This document shows, one piece after another, positions 9,832 through 19,199 of a stretch of DNA of 51,605 nucleotides (the first letter of the stretch is position 1; every line of letters starts with the position of its first letter). Under the pieces are notes generated by a model. That model did not search any database. It was given only the letters and a program-made list of their open reading frames with translations, and was not told where the DNA came from. The DNA is from Sulfuritalea sp. (GTDB lineage Bacteria > Pseudomonadota > Gammaproteobacteria > Burkholderiales > Rhodocyclaceae). The stretch spans positions 1 through 51,605 of the forward strand of contig NZ_JAFLDR010000030.1 of NCBI RefSeq assembly GCF_017302275.1, written 5' to 3'. A program made the translations under genes and the position numbers.

Positions 9832-10050
9832 ATGAATGCACGCGTTGAAGCGGTTATGGAAATGGCCAAGACGTGGCCGACGGAAGATCAGGCCGAATTG
9901 CTAGATGCGTTGTTCGGTTTGGTCAGTCCAGCTGGCGGCGAACTGGAGGCGCAATGGACCAAGGAATGCGAAGGTCGATGTGTCGCCATCGATAGCGGCG
10001 AAACGCCCTTGATAGCCGCCGATCTGGTGATGGCCAAATACCGCCGCTGA
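9832..10050 (+). CDS. addiction-module antitoxin-like protein
   Basis: A 72-residue protein (MNARVEAVMEMAKTWPTEDQ onward) resembling the small 'addiction module' antitoxins: an N-terminal helical stretch with WPTEDQAELLDALF, a Glu/Trp-containing middle (ELEAQWTKECEGR) and a short C-terminal helix. These proteins sit directly upstream of RelE/ParE toxins, and the next gene starts on its stop codon (TGATG). A GGAGG ribosome site precedes the ATG. It opens the island between tyrA and aroA. Family membership is judged from pattern and context only. Confidence 0.75.
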   Translation: MNARVEAVMEMAKTWPTEDQAELLDALFGLVSPAGGELEAQWTKECEGRCVAIDSGETPLIAADLVMAKYRR

Positions 10051-10349
10051 TGAATTTGTATTTTTCGCCGGTAGCGCAAGTCGAATTGGATGACGCGTTT
10101 GCTTATCTGGAAGGCGAGCAGCCGGGTTTGGGCTACCGTTTTACTGCCGATGTGGACGAAGCGCTCGGCCGTATTCAGATTTACCCGCTGGCATGGCATC
10201 CGCTGGGCCGCAATTTGCGGCGGTGCCACCTGAAGCATTTTCGCTATGGCGTAATTTACCGAATTCGTGACGACCAGGCGGAGATCATCGCCATTGCGCA
10301 TGACAGCCGGAAGCTGGGCTATTGGCGGGATAGATTGGGCGCGAAGTGA
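10050..10349 (+). CDS. RelE/ParE-family toxin
   Basis: A 99-residue protein with the RelE/ParE fold pattern: an N-terminal strand and helix (YFSPVAQVELDDAFAYLE), a central basic HPLGRNLRRCHLKHF, then FRYGVIYRIRDDQAEIIAIA and a C-terminal HDSRKLGYWRDRL. ParE-type members poison gyrase and RelE-type members cleave mRNA; the sequence does not settle which. Its start overlaps the antitoxin stop by one base, so the pair is one operon. No truncation is visible. Confidence 0.85.
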   Translation: MNLYFSPVAQVELDDAFAYLEGEQPGLGYRFTADVDEALGRIQIYPLAWHPLGRNLRRCHLKHFRYGVIYRIRDDQAEIIAIAHDSRKLGYWRDRLGAK

Positions 10350-10472
10350 CTCTGGGATGTATGCCGGCAATTTGCCATAAGAATTCAGCGGCGACTGTTC
10401 TTTGCACTTTTGATATCGGTTGAGCAAGAACGCCATGCGCTGTTCGTTCCTGGTTCCCCTGCGGAGTAGACA

Positions 10473-11042
10473 ATGAGCTGGCACATGGTTCACTGCTCTG
10501 AAATCGAATCGCTTCGAACCCCACTTCAGTTTCTGACGTTCTCTGAGGCATATCTTGATTCTGCGGCACGTCTATGTGCTATTCGTGCCGCGTCTCCAAA
10601 CGAGTCCAGCTATCCGCGAGGTGCCGTTATCTTGTCTCTTGCGTTTCATGGCATCGAACTCTTTCTCAAAGCTGCAATTCTTGAAAAGGCACCGGAGGAA
10701 CGGTTTGGTGGCAGAGCCGGTCACGATATCGAGTATCTCTACAAAAGGTATAAAAATCTTTTTCCAGGAGCGGAATATGTGATTGAGGTTCCATTCAGAA
10801 AACGAGGTATTGATTCCTCTGGCCTAAATTTACCGATCACGGAAGAGCTTCGAGACTCTGTTAATGCGCACGAGCGAGCGACACCAACCGACCAATTACA
10901 TCGCTATCCCAGAAACATGGAAGGCCAGCCATGGCAAGGTATCTACGCGTTTGAGCCCAATTCTTTTTCCCTGACCATATCCCAGGTGCAGGAAGATATT
11001 TCACGACTTAGGGAGTCCATCTTTCTAGGACCTCATGGATGA
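10473..11042 (+). CDS. HEPN-like hypothetical protein
   Basis: A 189-residue, mostly helical protein. The segment AVILSLAFHGIELFLKAAIL followed by GHDIEYLYKRYKNLF resembles HEPN-type helical bundles, and an R-x6-H arrangement (R-FGGRAG-H) sits between them. I cannot confirm a catalytic HEPN RNase, so the function stays open. Base composition and codons (ATA, AGA, TTA, TTT) are clearly poorer in GC than the neighbouring core genes, pointing to acquisition by transfer. The gene ends just before the Sel1/protease lipoprotein gene: 8 bases overlap if that gene starts at 11035, or a 55-base gap if it starts at 11098. Confidence 0.5.
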   Translation: MSWHMVHCSEIESLRTPLQFLTFSEAYLDSAARLCAIRAASPNESSYPRGAVILSLAFHGIELFLKAAILEKAPEERFGGRAGHDIEYLYKRYKNLFPGAEYVIEVPFRKRGIDSSGLNLPITEELRDSVNAHERATPTDQLHRYPRNMEGQPWQGIYAFEPNSFSLTISQVQEDISRLRESIFLGPHG

Positions 11043-11097
11043 TCGCATCAAGCGTATCGTTCCCACTTGTCATCTATTGGCTACCACTGAGGACCCC

Positions 11098-12771
11098 ATG
11101 AGCCCCATTCGCCGTATCGCCAGCGCCGACTTTCTAATAGCAATTGTCGCGGTCATCTTTTTCGGAGGCTGTGGCGAAAGTGCGACTTCGCTCCCCGTAT
11201 CACAGGGAACAGCGAAGAATAGTCCAGAACAAGAAACGTACACTACCGCCGAGTTATTCAAGCCGCTGACGCAACAGGAGTTGGCCGCGCTGACGAAAAA
11301 GGCAGAGGCAGGGAATGTGGAGGCGCAGTTCACTCTTGGGATGATGTATAGGGATGGCTTCCAGTACGACAAGGATGGCAAGTCTCTCAATGATGAGGGG
11401 GCTGAATGGCTGAAAAAGGCCGCCAACCAAGGGCATGCCAAAGCGCAGTTCAATCTAGGTGTTGCGTACTCCCTCGGCAAGGGCGTGACCAAAGATACTG
11501 TCAAGGCGGTGGAGTGGTATCAGAAGGCGGCAGCGCAGGGAAATACCTCCGCGCAGGTTGAACTTGGGTGGATGCATTTCAAAGGGGAAAGTATTCCTCG
11601 TGACGACGCGAAAGCGGCGGAGTGGTTTAGCAAGGCCGCAGCGGAGGGCGTTGCAGATGCGCAGTTTGCCCTTGGTTTGATATACGCCACCGGCTCAGGA
11701 AAAACGCAAGATGCAGTGAAGGGCATTGAGTGGTACCAGAAGGCCGCAGCGCAGGGGCACGCCGGGGCGCAATACATGCTTGGCGAGATGTACGCGACCG
11801 GCGTTGGTGTCCCGAAAGATGGGGCCAAAGCCGTGGAGTGGTGGCAGAAGGCGGCCGCACAAGGTCTGGTTCTAGCGCAATACAACCTCGGCGTATCGTA
11901 TGCCGATGGCGACGGTGTGGCCAAAGATATTATTTTGGGCTATGCGTGGCTAAATATCGCCGCTGTAGGCGGTAACCCGGATGCGCTAAAGGGTCGCGGC
12001 ATTGCCGAATCCCGGTTGTCCGGAAATCAACTCGCCGAAGCACAACGCATCTCTTCCAACTGGAAGAGGGGTCAGATTCTCGTGCGTGAAGGGGCGTCGG
12101 GCGTCGCAAGTGCCGGTGCGACTTCAACGCCGGGTGCCCTGAGCAAGAAGGGAACCGGAACCATTTTTTTGGTTGGCAAGACGGGCCACGCCATCACCAA
12201 TCAGCATGTCGCAGGAGGCTGCGCCGAGTTGCGAATCCAAGGCCGAGACGGCGTGGCGAAGTTGGTCACCGAAGATATTGTCAACGACTTGGCGCTGGTG
12301 CAGATTCAAGGTACGGTCAAAGACGCTGCAGCCATCGTTGCCGACCCCGGAAAACTACGCCAGGGCGAAGACATTGCGGTATTCGGCTTCCCACTCAATG
12401 CCTTGCTCTCATCCGGTGGCAACCTTACGCCAGGCGTGGTCAGTGCCATGACGGGTATTGGAAATAACACCAACCAGATTCAGATTACGGCGCCGATACA
12501 GCCGGGTTCGAGCGGTAGCCCGGTGATGAACAAAAAGGGCGAGGTCGTCGGGGTGGTGTCGATGAAGCTATCTGACTCGAAGATGGCGAAGGCAACCGGG
12601 TCCGTCGGCCAGAACGTCAATTTCGCAGTAAGCGGCCAGACGCTAAAAACCTTCCTTGACACTCACAAGGTTGAGTACCGAACTGGTGGATTTCTTTCAT
12701 TCGAAAGGAACACTGCTGACCTCGCGGACGAGGCACGCAAGTGGACGCTGGTTGTGGAGTGCTGGAAATGA
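11098..12771 (+). CDS. Sel1-repeat lipoprotein with C-terminal trypsin-like serine protease domain
   Basis: A 557-residue protein starting MSPIRRIASADFLIAIVAVI, with a lipobox-like FFGGC, so probably a lipoprotein outside the cytoplasm. About six Sel1 (TPR-like) repeats follow, with units such as AQFNLGVAYSLGKGVTKD and AVEWYQKAAAQG. The C-terminal domain is a DegP/trypsin-like protease with the triad positions visible: His in TNQHV (about 370), Asp in VNDLALV (about 396) and Ser in QPGSSGSPV (about 473). There is no PDZ domain. An in-frame ATG at 11035 overlaps the upstream gene, but 11098 places the signal sequence at the N-terminus. It may process or sense envelope proteins; the partner is unknown. 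A 24-bp motif copy lies over the signal sequence. Confidence 0.85.
   Translation: MSPIRRIASADFLIAIVAVIFFGGCGESATSLPVSQGTAKNSPEQETYTTAELFKPLTQQELAALTKKAEAGNVEAQFTLGMMYRDGFQYDKDGKSLNDEGAEWLKKAANQGHAKAQFNLGVAYSLGKGVTKDTVKAVEWYQKAAAQGNTSAQVELGWMHFKGESIPRDDAKAAEWFSKAAAEGVADAQFALGLIYATGSGKTQDAVKGIEWYQKAAAQGHAGAQYMLGEMYATGVGVPKDGAKAVEWWQKAAAQGLVLAQYNLGVSYADGDGVAKDIILGYAWLNIAAVGGNPDALKGRGIAESRLSGNQLAEAQRISSNWKRGQILVREGASGVASAGATSTPGALSKKGTGTIFLVGKTGHAITNQHVAGGCAELRIQGRDGVAKLVTEDIVNDLALVQIQGTVKDAAAIVADPGKLRQGEDIAVFGFPLNALLSSGGNLTPGVVSAMTGIGNNTNQIQITAPIQPGSSGSPVMNKKGEVVGVVSMKLSDSKMAKATGSVGQNVNFAVSGQTLKTFLDTHKVEYRTGGFLSFERNTADLADEARKWTLVVECWK
11110..11133 (-). repeat. dispersed 24-bp motif, copy in the Sel1/protease gene
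   Basis: On the minus strand it reads AAAGTCGGCGCTGGCG, AT, ACGGCG, a perfect match. It is antisense to the gene and encodes RIASADF in the signal region. Confidence 0.9.
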
Positions 12772-12936
12772 CCAGAGTGTTGGGCTCACAAGCTGGCACC
12801 TGCGCGACTTCAAATGCAAATAATGAAGGGACATTCTATCCACCGCTGCCAACATTAAGCCACTTCCCATTTAGTTGCGACACGTCGCGAAAATCGGTGC
12901 CACGCTGATCGGCTTTACCTTGGAAGACTCACCGAC

Positions 12937-13572
12937 ATGCAGCCACCCAAGAGTTCCATCTGCGTGCTATGCGCAATTCGTCCCGCGACAACCCATGATC
13001 ATGTTCCACCTAAGGGGTTGTTCAAAGGTCTTGAGGCTCAATTGATAACCGTTCCAGCCTGCAGCACCTGCAACAACGGATCATCGTCCGATGACGAGGA
13101 TTTGCGCTTCTTCATTAGCGTACAGATTGGCAAACAGACCGCTGGCTCAGCGAAGCTCTGGAACGACGGGGCACACAAGAGTATCAAACGGAAGACAAAA
13201 CTCCGTGAGGCCGTCATTGCGTCGACTCGTACGGTCGAGACTATGGATAATGAAGGAAATTGTGTCGAGCGCCTTGGATTTGAGGTGCCGGTACGAATCT
13301 ACCAAACGGTTTTCGAGCGCACAACGCGTGGGCTTTTCTTCTTCCATACTGGCCGAATTCTTTCTCCTAACACCCTTGTGGTTGTTGATATGTTGAGGGG
13401 ACAGCCCGAACTGGAGAGTCCAGAGATTCGGTCGCTGACAAGGAATAGCATTGCAGGCGAGGCATGTGTTTATCGGTTCGGCATAGGCGAAGCCGATAGC
13501 AGTTTTTGGTTGTACGAATTCTATGGCGCCCACTGGGTCATGGTCCGAACGGGCAGTTTTTTTGAACAATGA
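12937..13572 (+). CDS. HNH-like zinc-ribbon/treble-clef protein
   Basis: A 211-residue protein with an N-terminal CVLC, then HDHVPPKGLF, then ACSTCNNG. That is two Cys pairs around a His-Asp-His, the layout of an HNH/treble-clef nuclease fold. The rest (about residues 60-211) has no motif I recognise; it is beta-rich with several aromatic residues (GLFFFHTGRI; WLYEFYGAHWVMV). It could be a nuclease, or a non-catalytic zinc-binding protein. It is lower in GC than the flanking biosynthetic genes and is the last gene of the island before aroA. The 165 bases before it (12772-12936) show no gene. Confidence 0.6.
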   Translation: MQPPKSSICVLCAIRPATTHDHVPPKGLFKGLEAQLITVPACSTCNNGSSSDDEDLRFFISVQIGKQTAGSAKLWNDGAHKSIKRKTKLREAVIASTRTVETMDNEGNCVERLGFEVPVRIYQTVFERTTRGLFFFHTGRILSPNTLVVVDMLRGQPELESPEIRSLTRNSIAGEACVYRFGIGEADSSFWLYEFYGAHWVMVRTGSFFEQ

Positions 13573-13620
13573 ATGGGACTAGGGTTAAATGATTCGTAAC
13601 CGTCGGCAGTTGTCAAAAGC

Positions 13621-15555
13621 ATGGATCAATTAGGCATCCCCCGCCTGACGCACGCCTCCGGCATCGTCCGCCTGCCGGGTTCGAAAAGCATTTCCAACCG
13701 CATGCTGCTGCTGGCGGCGCTGGCGCAAGGGACCACCGAAATCCGCGACCTGCTGGATTCCGATGACACCCAGGTAATGCTGGAAGCGCTACGGAAAGTC
13801 GGCGTTGGTGTCACGGCGCTTGGCGGCAACGCCTGGCGGGTGGACGGCTGCGGCGGCCTGTTTCCGGTCAAGGATGCCGACCTGTTCATGGGCAATGCCG
13901 GCACCGCGATCCGTCCGCTGACGGCCGCGCTGGCGCTGTCGGGCGGCAGCTATCGCCTGTCCGGCGTGCCGCGCATGCACGAGCGGCCGATCGGCGACCT
14001 GGTTGACGGGCTGCGGCAGATCGGCGCCGACCTGCGCTATGCAGGCAACGACGGCTTTCCGCCGCTGAGCATTCACCCTGCGGCGGTAAATCTGGGCGCA
14101 CCGATCCGCTTGCGCGGCGATGTTTCCTCGCAGTTCCTCACCGCGCTGTTGATGGCCCTGCCCTTGACGGGGCAACGGGCGGTGATCGAGATGACGACCG
14201 AACTCATCTCCAAGCCCTACATAGAAATCACGCTGAACCTCATGGCGCGCTTCGGGGTCCGGGTCGAGCGCGACGAGTGGCGGCGTTTTACGATCGCGGC
14301 AGGACAAAGTTATCGCAGCCCGGGCATCCTCCATGTGGAAGGTGACGCGTCGTCTGCCTCGTACTTCCTCGCGGCCGGCGCCATCGGCGGCGGACCGGTG
14401 CGCGTCGAAGGGATAGGCAAGGATTCCATCCAGGGCGACGTGCGCTTCGCCGACGAGTTGGAAAAACTCGGCGCGACGATTACCTGGGGCAACAACTGGA
14501 TCGAAGCGGCCGCACCGCGCGGCAAGCTCAAGGCTTTCGACCTTGATCTCAATCACATTCCCGATGCGGCGATGACCCTCGCCGTGGCGGCCCTGTTTGC
14601 CGATGGGCCCTGCCGCCTGCGCAACATTGCCTCCTGGCGGGTCAAGGAAACCGACCGCATCGCGGCGATGGCGACGGAGTTGCGCAAACTCGGAGCAACG
14701 GTTGAGGAGGGCGCCGATTACCTCGCCGTCTCGCCAGCGCCGACTTTTATTGCGGCGGCGGCGATCGACACCTACGACGACCACCGCATGGCGATGTGCT
14801 TTTCGCTGGCGGCACTGGCCGGCGTGACGGTGTCGATCAACGATCCCCAATGTGTCAACAAGACCTTTCCCGGCTATTTCGACGCCTTCGCCGAAGTCAC
14901 GGCACCGGTAATCGCCATCGACGGACCAAGCGCTTCCGGCAAGGGCACAGTGGCCGAGCGCGTGGCCGCCGCGTTGGGCTACCACTACCTCGACAGCGGG
15001 TCGCTGTACCGCCTGACGGCACTGGCGGCGCTGCGGGGCGGCGTCGCGCTGGACGATGAAAGCGGTGTGGCGGCACTGGCGGCCGGCCTTCCGGCAAGTT
15101 TTGCAGGCGGCCGCATCCTGCTTGCCGGCGACGACGTGACCGACGCCATCCGCAGCGAGGAAATCTCCGTCGGCGCCTCGAAAGTCGCCGCCCTGCCGGC
15201 CGTGCGGGGTGCGCTGCTGGCCCGCCAGCGCGCCTACCGGCGCTTCCCCGGACTGGTCGCCGACGGTCGCGACATGGGCTCCGTGGTGTTCCCGGCAGCC
15301 GTGGCCAAGACCTTTCTGACGGCATCGGCCGAAATTCGTGCGGAAAGGCGATATAAACAGTTGATCGCAAAGGGGATGCCTGCTAACATGCACGCCCTTT
15401 TGCAGGATTTGCGGGAAAGGGATGCGCGCGACGCCCAGCGCAGCGTGGCTCCGCTCCAGCAATGCGTCGATGCCGATCGGGTGGATACCACCGAAATGGA
15501 CATCGAGGCCGCAGTGGCTGCCGTGATGACCGTGGTCAGACGGCAGGGTTTGTGA
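13621..15555 (+). CDS. aroA-cmk: fused 3-phosphoshikimate 1-carboxyvinyltransferase/cytidylate kinase
   Basis: One uninterrupted 644-residue frame. Residues 1 to about 425 are EPSP synthase: [66 protein letters not shown] and [15 protein letters not shown]. After a short hinge ([11 protein letters not shown]) residues from about 430 are CMP kinase: [47 protein letters not shown] and [13 protein letters not shown]. In most bacteria these are separate adjacent genes, so this is a gene fusion joining the shikimate pathway to pyrimidine nucleotide metabolism. Both active sites look intact. Two dispersed motif copies lie inside the AroA part, in opposite orientations. Confidence 0.95.
   Translation: MDQLGIPRLTHASGIVRLPGSKSISNRMLLLAALAQGTTEIRDLLDSDDTQVMLEALRKVGVGVTALGGNAWRVDGCGGLFPVKDADLFMGNAGTAIRPLTAALALSGGSYRLSGVPRMHERPIGDLVDGLRQIGADLRYAGNDGFPPLSIHPAAVNLGAPIRLRGDVSSQFLTALLMALPLTGQRAVIEMTTELISKPYIEITLNLMARFGVRVERDEWRRFTIAAGQSYRSPGILHVEGDASSASYFLAAGAIGGGPVRVEGIGKDSIQGDVRFADELEKLGATITWGNNWIEAAAPRGKLKAFDLDLNHIPDAAMTLAVAALFADGPCRLRNIASWRVKETDRIAAMATELRKLGATVEEGADYLAVSPAPTFIAAAAIDTYDDHRMAMCFSLAALAGVTVSINDPQCVNKTFPGYFDAFAEVTAPVIAIDGPSASGKGTVAERVAAALGYHYLDSGSLYRLTALAALRGGVALDDESGVAALAAGLPASFAGGRILLAGDDVTDAIRSEEISVGASKVAALPAVRGALLARQRAYRRFPGLVADGRDMGSVVFPAAVAKTFLTASAEIRAERRYKQLIAKGMPANMHALLQDLRERDARDAQRSVAPLQQCVDADRVDTTEMDIEAAVAAVMTVVRRQGL
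13795..13818 (+). repeat. dispersed 24-bp motif, first copy in aroA
   Basis: Reads AAAGTCGGCGTTGGTG, TC, ACGGCG: two transitions from consensus. It is sense and encodes KVGVGVTA. Confidence 0.75.
14724..14747 (-). repeat. dispersed 24-bp motif, second copy in aroA
   Basis: On the minus strand it reads AAAGTCGGCGCTGGCG, AG, ACGGCG, a perfect match. It is antisense to the gene, which reads through it as VSPAPTF. Confidence 0.9.
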
Positions 15556-15629
15556 AACATGCTGTACGAGTAAGATAGCAAAGGTGTCGTGGCGGCCGCC
15601 CGGTCGTCGCGGCAGACATCAACCAACCC

Positions 15630-15643
15630 GTCACCCCGGTGAC
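15630..15643 (+). promoter_or_regulatory. small hairpin in the rpsA leader
   Basis: GTCACC-CC-GGTGAC (or a 5-bp stem with a 4-base loop) lies 26 bases upstream of the rpsA start, within the 114-base aroA/cmk-rpsA gap. S1 represses its own translation through its leader in E. coli; whether this hairpin takes part is inference. Confidence 0.35.
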
Positions 15644-15669
15644 ACACGTCAAGTAAGGTCCCCCACTCA

Positions 15670-17379
15670 ATGTCTACTGCAGCTATTGCCGAAGCTTCGC
15701 CCATGGAGAGTTTTGCCGCACTGTTCGAGGAAAGCCTCCAGCGCCAGGAAATGCGTGCCGGTGAAGTCATCACGGCCGAAATCGTCCGCATCGACCAGAA
15801 CTTCGTGGTCGTGAACGCCGGACTCAAGTCCGAATCCATGATTCCCGTCGAGGAATTCCAGAACGAACGTGGTGAAGTCGAATCCAAGCCGGGCGATTTC
15901 GTCCTGGTCGCCATCGAGATGCTCGAAGACGGCTACGGCGCGACGCGTCTCTCGCGCGAGAAAGCCAAGCGCATCGCCGCCTGGAACGACCTCGACAAGG
16001 CCATGACCGACGGCGCCCTGATCAAGGGCCTGGTCACCGGCAAGGTCAAGGGCGGCCTGACCGTAATGGTCAATGGCATCCGCGCCTTCCTCCCCGGTTC
16101 GCTGGTCGATACCCGCCCGGTCAAGGACACCACGCCCTTCGAAGGCAAGGAATACGAATTCAAGGTCATCAAGCTCGACCGCAAGCGCAACAACGTCGTC
16201 GTCTCGCGTCGTGCCGTGCTCGAAGCCAGCATGGGCGAAGAGCGCCAGAAGCTGCTGGAAAACCTGCAGGAAGGCACCGTCATCAAGGGCATCGTCAAGA
16301 ACATCACCGATTACGGCGCCTTCGTCGACCTCGGCGGCATCGACGGCCTGCTGCACATCACCGACCTGGCCTGGCGGCGCGTGCGTCACCCCAGCGAAGT
16401 GCTCAACGTCGGCGACGAAGTCACGGCCAAGGTGCTCAAGTTCGACCAGGAAAAGAACCGCGTCAGCCTCGGCATGAAGCAGCTGGGCGAAGACCCATGG
16501 GTGGGAATCGCCCGCCGTTACCCGCAGGGCACGCGCCTGTTCGGCAAGGTCACCAATCTGACCGATTACGGCTCCTTCGTCGAGATCGAGCAGGGCATCG
16601 AAGGCCTGGTGCACGTCTCCGAAATGGACTGGACCAACAAGAACATCCACCCGACCAAGGTTGTCCAGCTGGGCGACGAAGTCGAAGTGATGATCCTCGA
16701 AATCGACGAAGACCGTCGCCGCATTTCGCTCGGCATGAAGCAGTGCATGGCGAACCCGTGGGACGATTTCGCCATGAACCACAAGAAGGGCGACAAGGTC
16801 CGCGGCGCCATCAAGTCGATCACCGACTTCGGCATCTTCATCGGCCTGCCCGGCGGCATCGACGGCCTGGTGCACCTGTCCGACCTGTCCTGGTCCGCCA
16901 GCGGCGAGGAAGCCAAGCAGAATTTCAAGAAGGGTGATGAAGTCGATGCCGTGGTGCTGTCCATCGATGTCGAGAAGGAGCGTATCTCGCTCGGCGTCAA
17001 GCAACTCGATGGCGACCCCTTCACCAGCTTCGTTGCCACCCACGACAAGAACAGCCTGGTGTCCGGCACCGTGACCAGCGTCGACCAGCGCGGCGCGGTG
17101 GTCAACCTGGGCGACGACGTCGAAGGCTACCTGCGCGTTTCCGAGTTCTCACGCGACCGCATCGAAGACCTGACGCAGCACCTGAAGGTCGGCGAAGTGA
17201 TCGAAACCCTGATCGTGAATGTCGACCGCAAGACGCGTTCGATCAACCTCTCGATCAAGGCAAAGGACCAGGTAGAGCAGAGCCAGGCGATGCAGAAGCT
17301 CGCATCCGACAGCGGTTCCGCCAGCAGCGGCACGACCAATCTGGGCGCGCTGCTCAAGGCCAAGCTCAACCAGCAGTAA
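15670..17379 (+). CDS. rpsA: 30S ribosomal protein S1
   Basis: A 569-residue protein with six S1/OB-fold RNA-binding domains in tandem. Repeated features are [52 protein letters not shown] and [13 protein letters not shown]-type domain ends. The C-terminal tail ([20 protein letters not shown]) is the usual end of long proteobacterial S1. The start [20 protein letters not shown] is canonical, with AAGG about 10 bases upstream. cmk-rpsA-ihfB is a widely conserved order. S1 unfolds mRNA on the 30S subunit during initiation. Confidence 0.97.
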   Translation: MSTAAIAEASPMESFAALFEESLQRQEMRAGEVITAEIVRIDQNFVVVNAGLKSESMIPVEEFQNERGEVESKPGDFVLVAIEMLEDGYGATRLSREKAKRIAAWNDLDKAMTDGALIKGLVTGKVKGGLTVMVNGIRAFLPGSLVDTRPVKDTTPFEGKEYEFKVIKLDRKRNNVVVSRRAVLEASMGEERQKLLENLQEGTVIKGIVKNITDYGAFVDLGGIDGLLHITDLAWRRVRHPSEVLNVGDEVTAKVLKFDQEKNRVSLGMKQLGEDPWVGIARRYPQGTRLFGKVTNLTDYGSFVEIEQGIEGLVHVSEMDWTNKNIHPTKVVQLGDEVEVMILEIDEDRRRISLGMKQCMANPWDDFAMNHKKGDKVRGAIKSITDFGIFIGLPGGIDGLVHLSDLSWSASGEEAKQNFKKGDEVDAVVLSIDVEKERISLGVKQLDGDPFTSFVATHDKNSLVSGTVTSVDQRGAVVNLGDDVEGYLRVSEFSRDRIEDLTQHLKVGEVIETLIVNVDRKTRSINLSIKAKDQVEQSQAMQKLASDSGSASSGTTNLGALLKAKLNQQ

Positions 17380-17388
17380 GACCAGGCC

Positions 17389-17685
17389 ATGACCAAATCG
17401 GAACTCATCGCCCGGCTGGCGGAGCGGTTTCCCCAGCTCGTGGCGAAGGATGCCGACTTTGCCGTGAAGATGATTCTCGATGCCCTCACTGCGGCGCTGG
17501 TGCGCAGTGATCGCATCGAGATCCGCGGCTTCGGCAGTTTCGCGCTGAATTACCGTCCGCCGCGGATCGGTCGCAATCCGAAGTCCGGCGACAAGGTCCA
17601 GGTGCCCGAGAAGTATGTTCCCCATTTCAAGGCCGGCAAGGAGCTGCGGGAGCGGGTCGACTACGGATCGGATGGCAAGAAGTGA
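17389..17685 (+). CDS. ihfB: integration host factor subunit beta
   Basis: A 98-residue HU/IHF-family DNA-bending protein: [17 protein letters not shown], then the DNA-arm signature [19 protein letters not shown] and [20 protein letters not shown]. The family signature with its Pro at the arm tip is intact. It starts 9 bases after the rpsA stop, probably on the same transcript. The partner IhfA is not in the window. Confidence 0.96.
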   Translation: MTKSELIARLAERFPQLVAKDADFAVKMILDALTAALVRSDRIEIRGFGSFALNYRPPRIGRNPKSGDKVQVPEKYVPHFKAGKELRERVDYGSDGKK

Positions 17686-17769
17686 CGGCGGGCGAAGGGC
17701 GGTAGGACAGGCGGCGCCCTGCGCCGGCAGAATTCCGCACTTCGTTTCCGATCACGGGTCCGGTGAAAC

Positions 17770-18012
17770 ATGGCCACCTTGCTGAAGCTCCTGATCTGGC
17801 TGCTGCGTATCGTGGTATTCGTCGGTCTGTTCGGCCTGGCGATCAAGAACAGCGGGCCCGTGGAACTCCGGTTTTTCCTCGACCAGTCGTGGACCGCCCC
17901 CATCTCGCTGGTGGTTCTGGCCGTGTTCGCGATCGGCGTTGGCGTCGGATTGACCGCCGCCATGGGAGTCTTCTCGCGTCCGTCGCCACATCCGGATCAA
18001 AGGCCACGATAA
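17770..18012 (+). CDS. lapA: LapA-family inner membrane protein (LPS assembly protein A domain)
   Basis: An 80-residue protein with two hydrophobic segments (about 5-25 and 40-65) separated by a short loop containing IKNSGPVELRFFLD, the typical DUF1049/LapA pattern. LapA works with LapB to couple LPS amounts to LpxC degradation by FtsH. It sits four bases upstream of lapB, and ihfB-lapA-lapB is the usual proteobacterial order. The 84 bases between ihfB and lapA hold no gene. Confidence 0.9.
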   Translation: MATLLKLLIWLLRIVVFVGLFGLAIKNSGPVELRFFLDQSWTAPISLVVLAVFAIGVGVGLTAAMGVFSRPSPHPDQRPR

Positions 18013-18016
18013 AGCG

Positions 18017-19192
18017 ATGGAAATCGAACTGTGGTGGCTGCTGGTGCTTCCGGCGTTCTTTGCCTTGGGCTGGATTGCCGCACGTATTGACATCAAGCAG
18101 TTGCTGAAGGAATCGCGGGCCCTGCCGCGCTCCTATTTCAAGGGCCTGAATTTCCTCCTGAACGAGCAGCCCGACCAGGCCATCGAGGCCTTCATCGAGG
18201 CTGCGCGCGTCGATCCCGAAACCATCGAGCTGCATTTCGCGCTGGGCAGCTTGTTCCGCCGGCGCGGCGAAACGGATCGCGCGATCCGGGTACACCAGAA
18301 CCTGATCGAACGTGACGGCCTGTCGGCGAAGCAGCGACTGCATGCCCTGTCGGAACTCGGCCAGGACTACCTCAAGGCAGGCCTGCTGGATCGAGCCGAG
18401 GAGATATTCCTCAAGTTGCGCGGCACCGAGCGCGACGAGGAGGCGCTGCAGAACCTGCTCGAGATCTACCAGCAGGAAAAGGAATGGGCCAAGGCCGTCA
18501 CCATCGCCAATGCCATGCCGAATCATTCCGACCACATATGGCAAAAGGAAATCGCCGAATTCCATTGCGAGATGGCCGCCAACGAGATGCTGCACGAGCG
18601 CCACGACGAGGCGCGCCGCCTGCTGAATGAGGCCCTGGCGGCAAATCGCAAATGCATTCGCGCCACGCTGCTGCTGGGCGAACTGGCGGCGAAAGTCGGC
18701 GCTGGTGACACGGCGATCGACCACTGGAAATCCATCGAGCAGCAGAATCCCGTTTATCTTTCCCTTGCCGCTGAGAAGCTGATGGCGGCGCATATCCAGC
18801 TGGGCCGCAAGGAACAGGGCGTCCAGCTGCTGCGCGGCTGGCTCGAGCGCCATCCCTCGCTCGACCTGCTGGATGCAGTATTTCGCGTCGAACTCGAAAC
18901 CGGCGGCGCGGAAGCGGCTTATACATTGGTGCGTGACGAGCTGCGGCGCAATCCGACCCTGCTCGGCCTCGACAAGCTGCTCGAAGCACAGATCCTGGTG
19001 GTGCCGCCCGAGCGGCGTCCCGACCTGGAACTGATCAAGAATCTGATCCACAATCACACCCGCCGCGTTGCCCGCTATCGCTGCGACGCCTGCGGTTTCA
19101 AGGCGCGCCAGTTCTACTGGCGCTGTCCGGGCTGCGGCGGATGGGAAACCTATCCGCCCCGCCGCACGGAAGAATTCGACATCACGCTATAG
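18017..19192 (+). CDS. lapB: LPS assembly protein B (TPR protein with rubredoxin-like zinc site)
   Basis: A 391-residue protein: an N-terminal transmembrane anchor ([20 protein letters not shown]), then TPR repeats through most of the length ([20 protein letters not shown] onward), and a C-terminal rubredoxin-type metal site [18 protein letters not shown]. That is the full LapB/YciM architecture. It recruits LpxC to FtsH and helps LPS transport. It is followed 7 bases later by ugd and then the heptose genes, a coherent LPS cluster. A dispersed motif copy at 18692-18715 encodes KVGAGDTA within a TPR helix. Confidence 0.95.
   Translation: MEIELWWLLVLPAFFALGWIAARIDIKQLLKESRALPRSYFKGLNFLLNEQPDQAIEAFIEAARVDPETIELHFALGSLFRRRGETDRAIRVHQNLIERDGLSAKQRLHALSELGQDYLKAGLLDRAEEIFLKLRGTERDEEALQNLLEIYQQEKEWAKAVTIANAMPNHSDHIWQKEIAEFHCEMAANEMLHERHDEARRLLNEALAANRKCIRATLLLGELAAKVGAGDTAIDHWKSIEQQNPVYLSLAAEKLMAAHIQLGRKEQGVQLLRGWLERHPSLDLLDAVFRVELETGGAEAAYTLVRDELRRNPTLLGLDKLLEAQILVVPPERRPDLELIKNLIHNHTRRVARYRCDACGFKARQFYWRCPGCGGWETYPPRRTEEFDITL
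18692..18715 (+). repeat. dispersed 24-bp motif, copy in lapB
   Basis: Reads AAAGTCGGCGCTGGTG, AC, ACGGCG: one mismatch. It is sense and encodes KVGAGDTA. Confidence 0.85.
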
Positions 19193-19199
19193 GAATATC

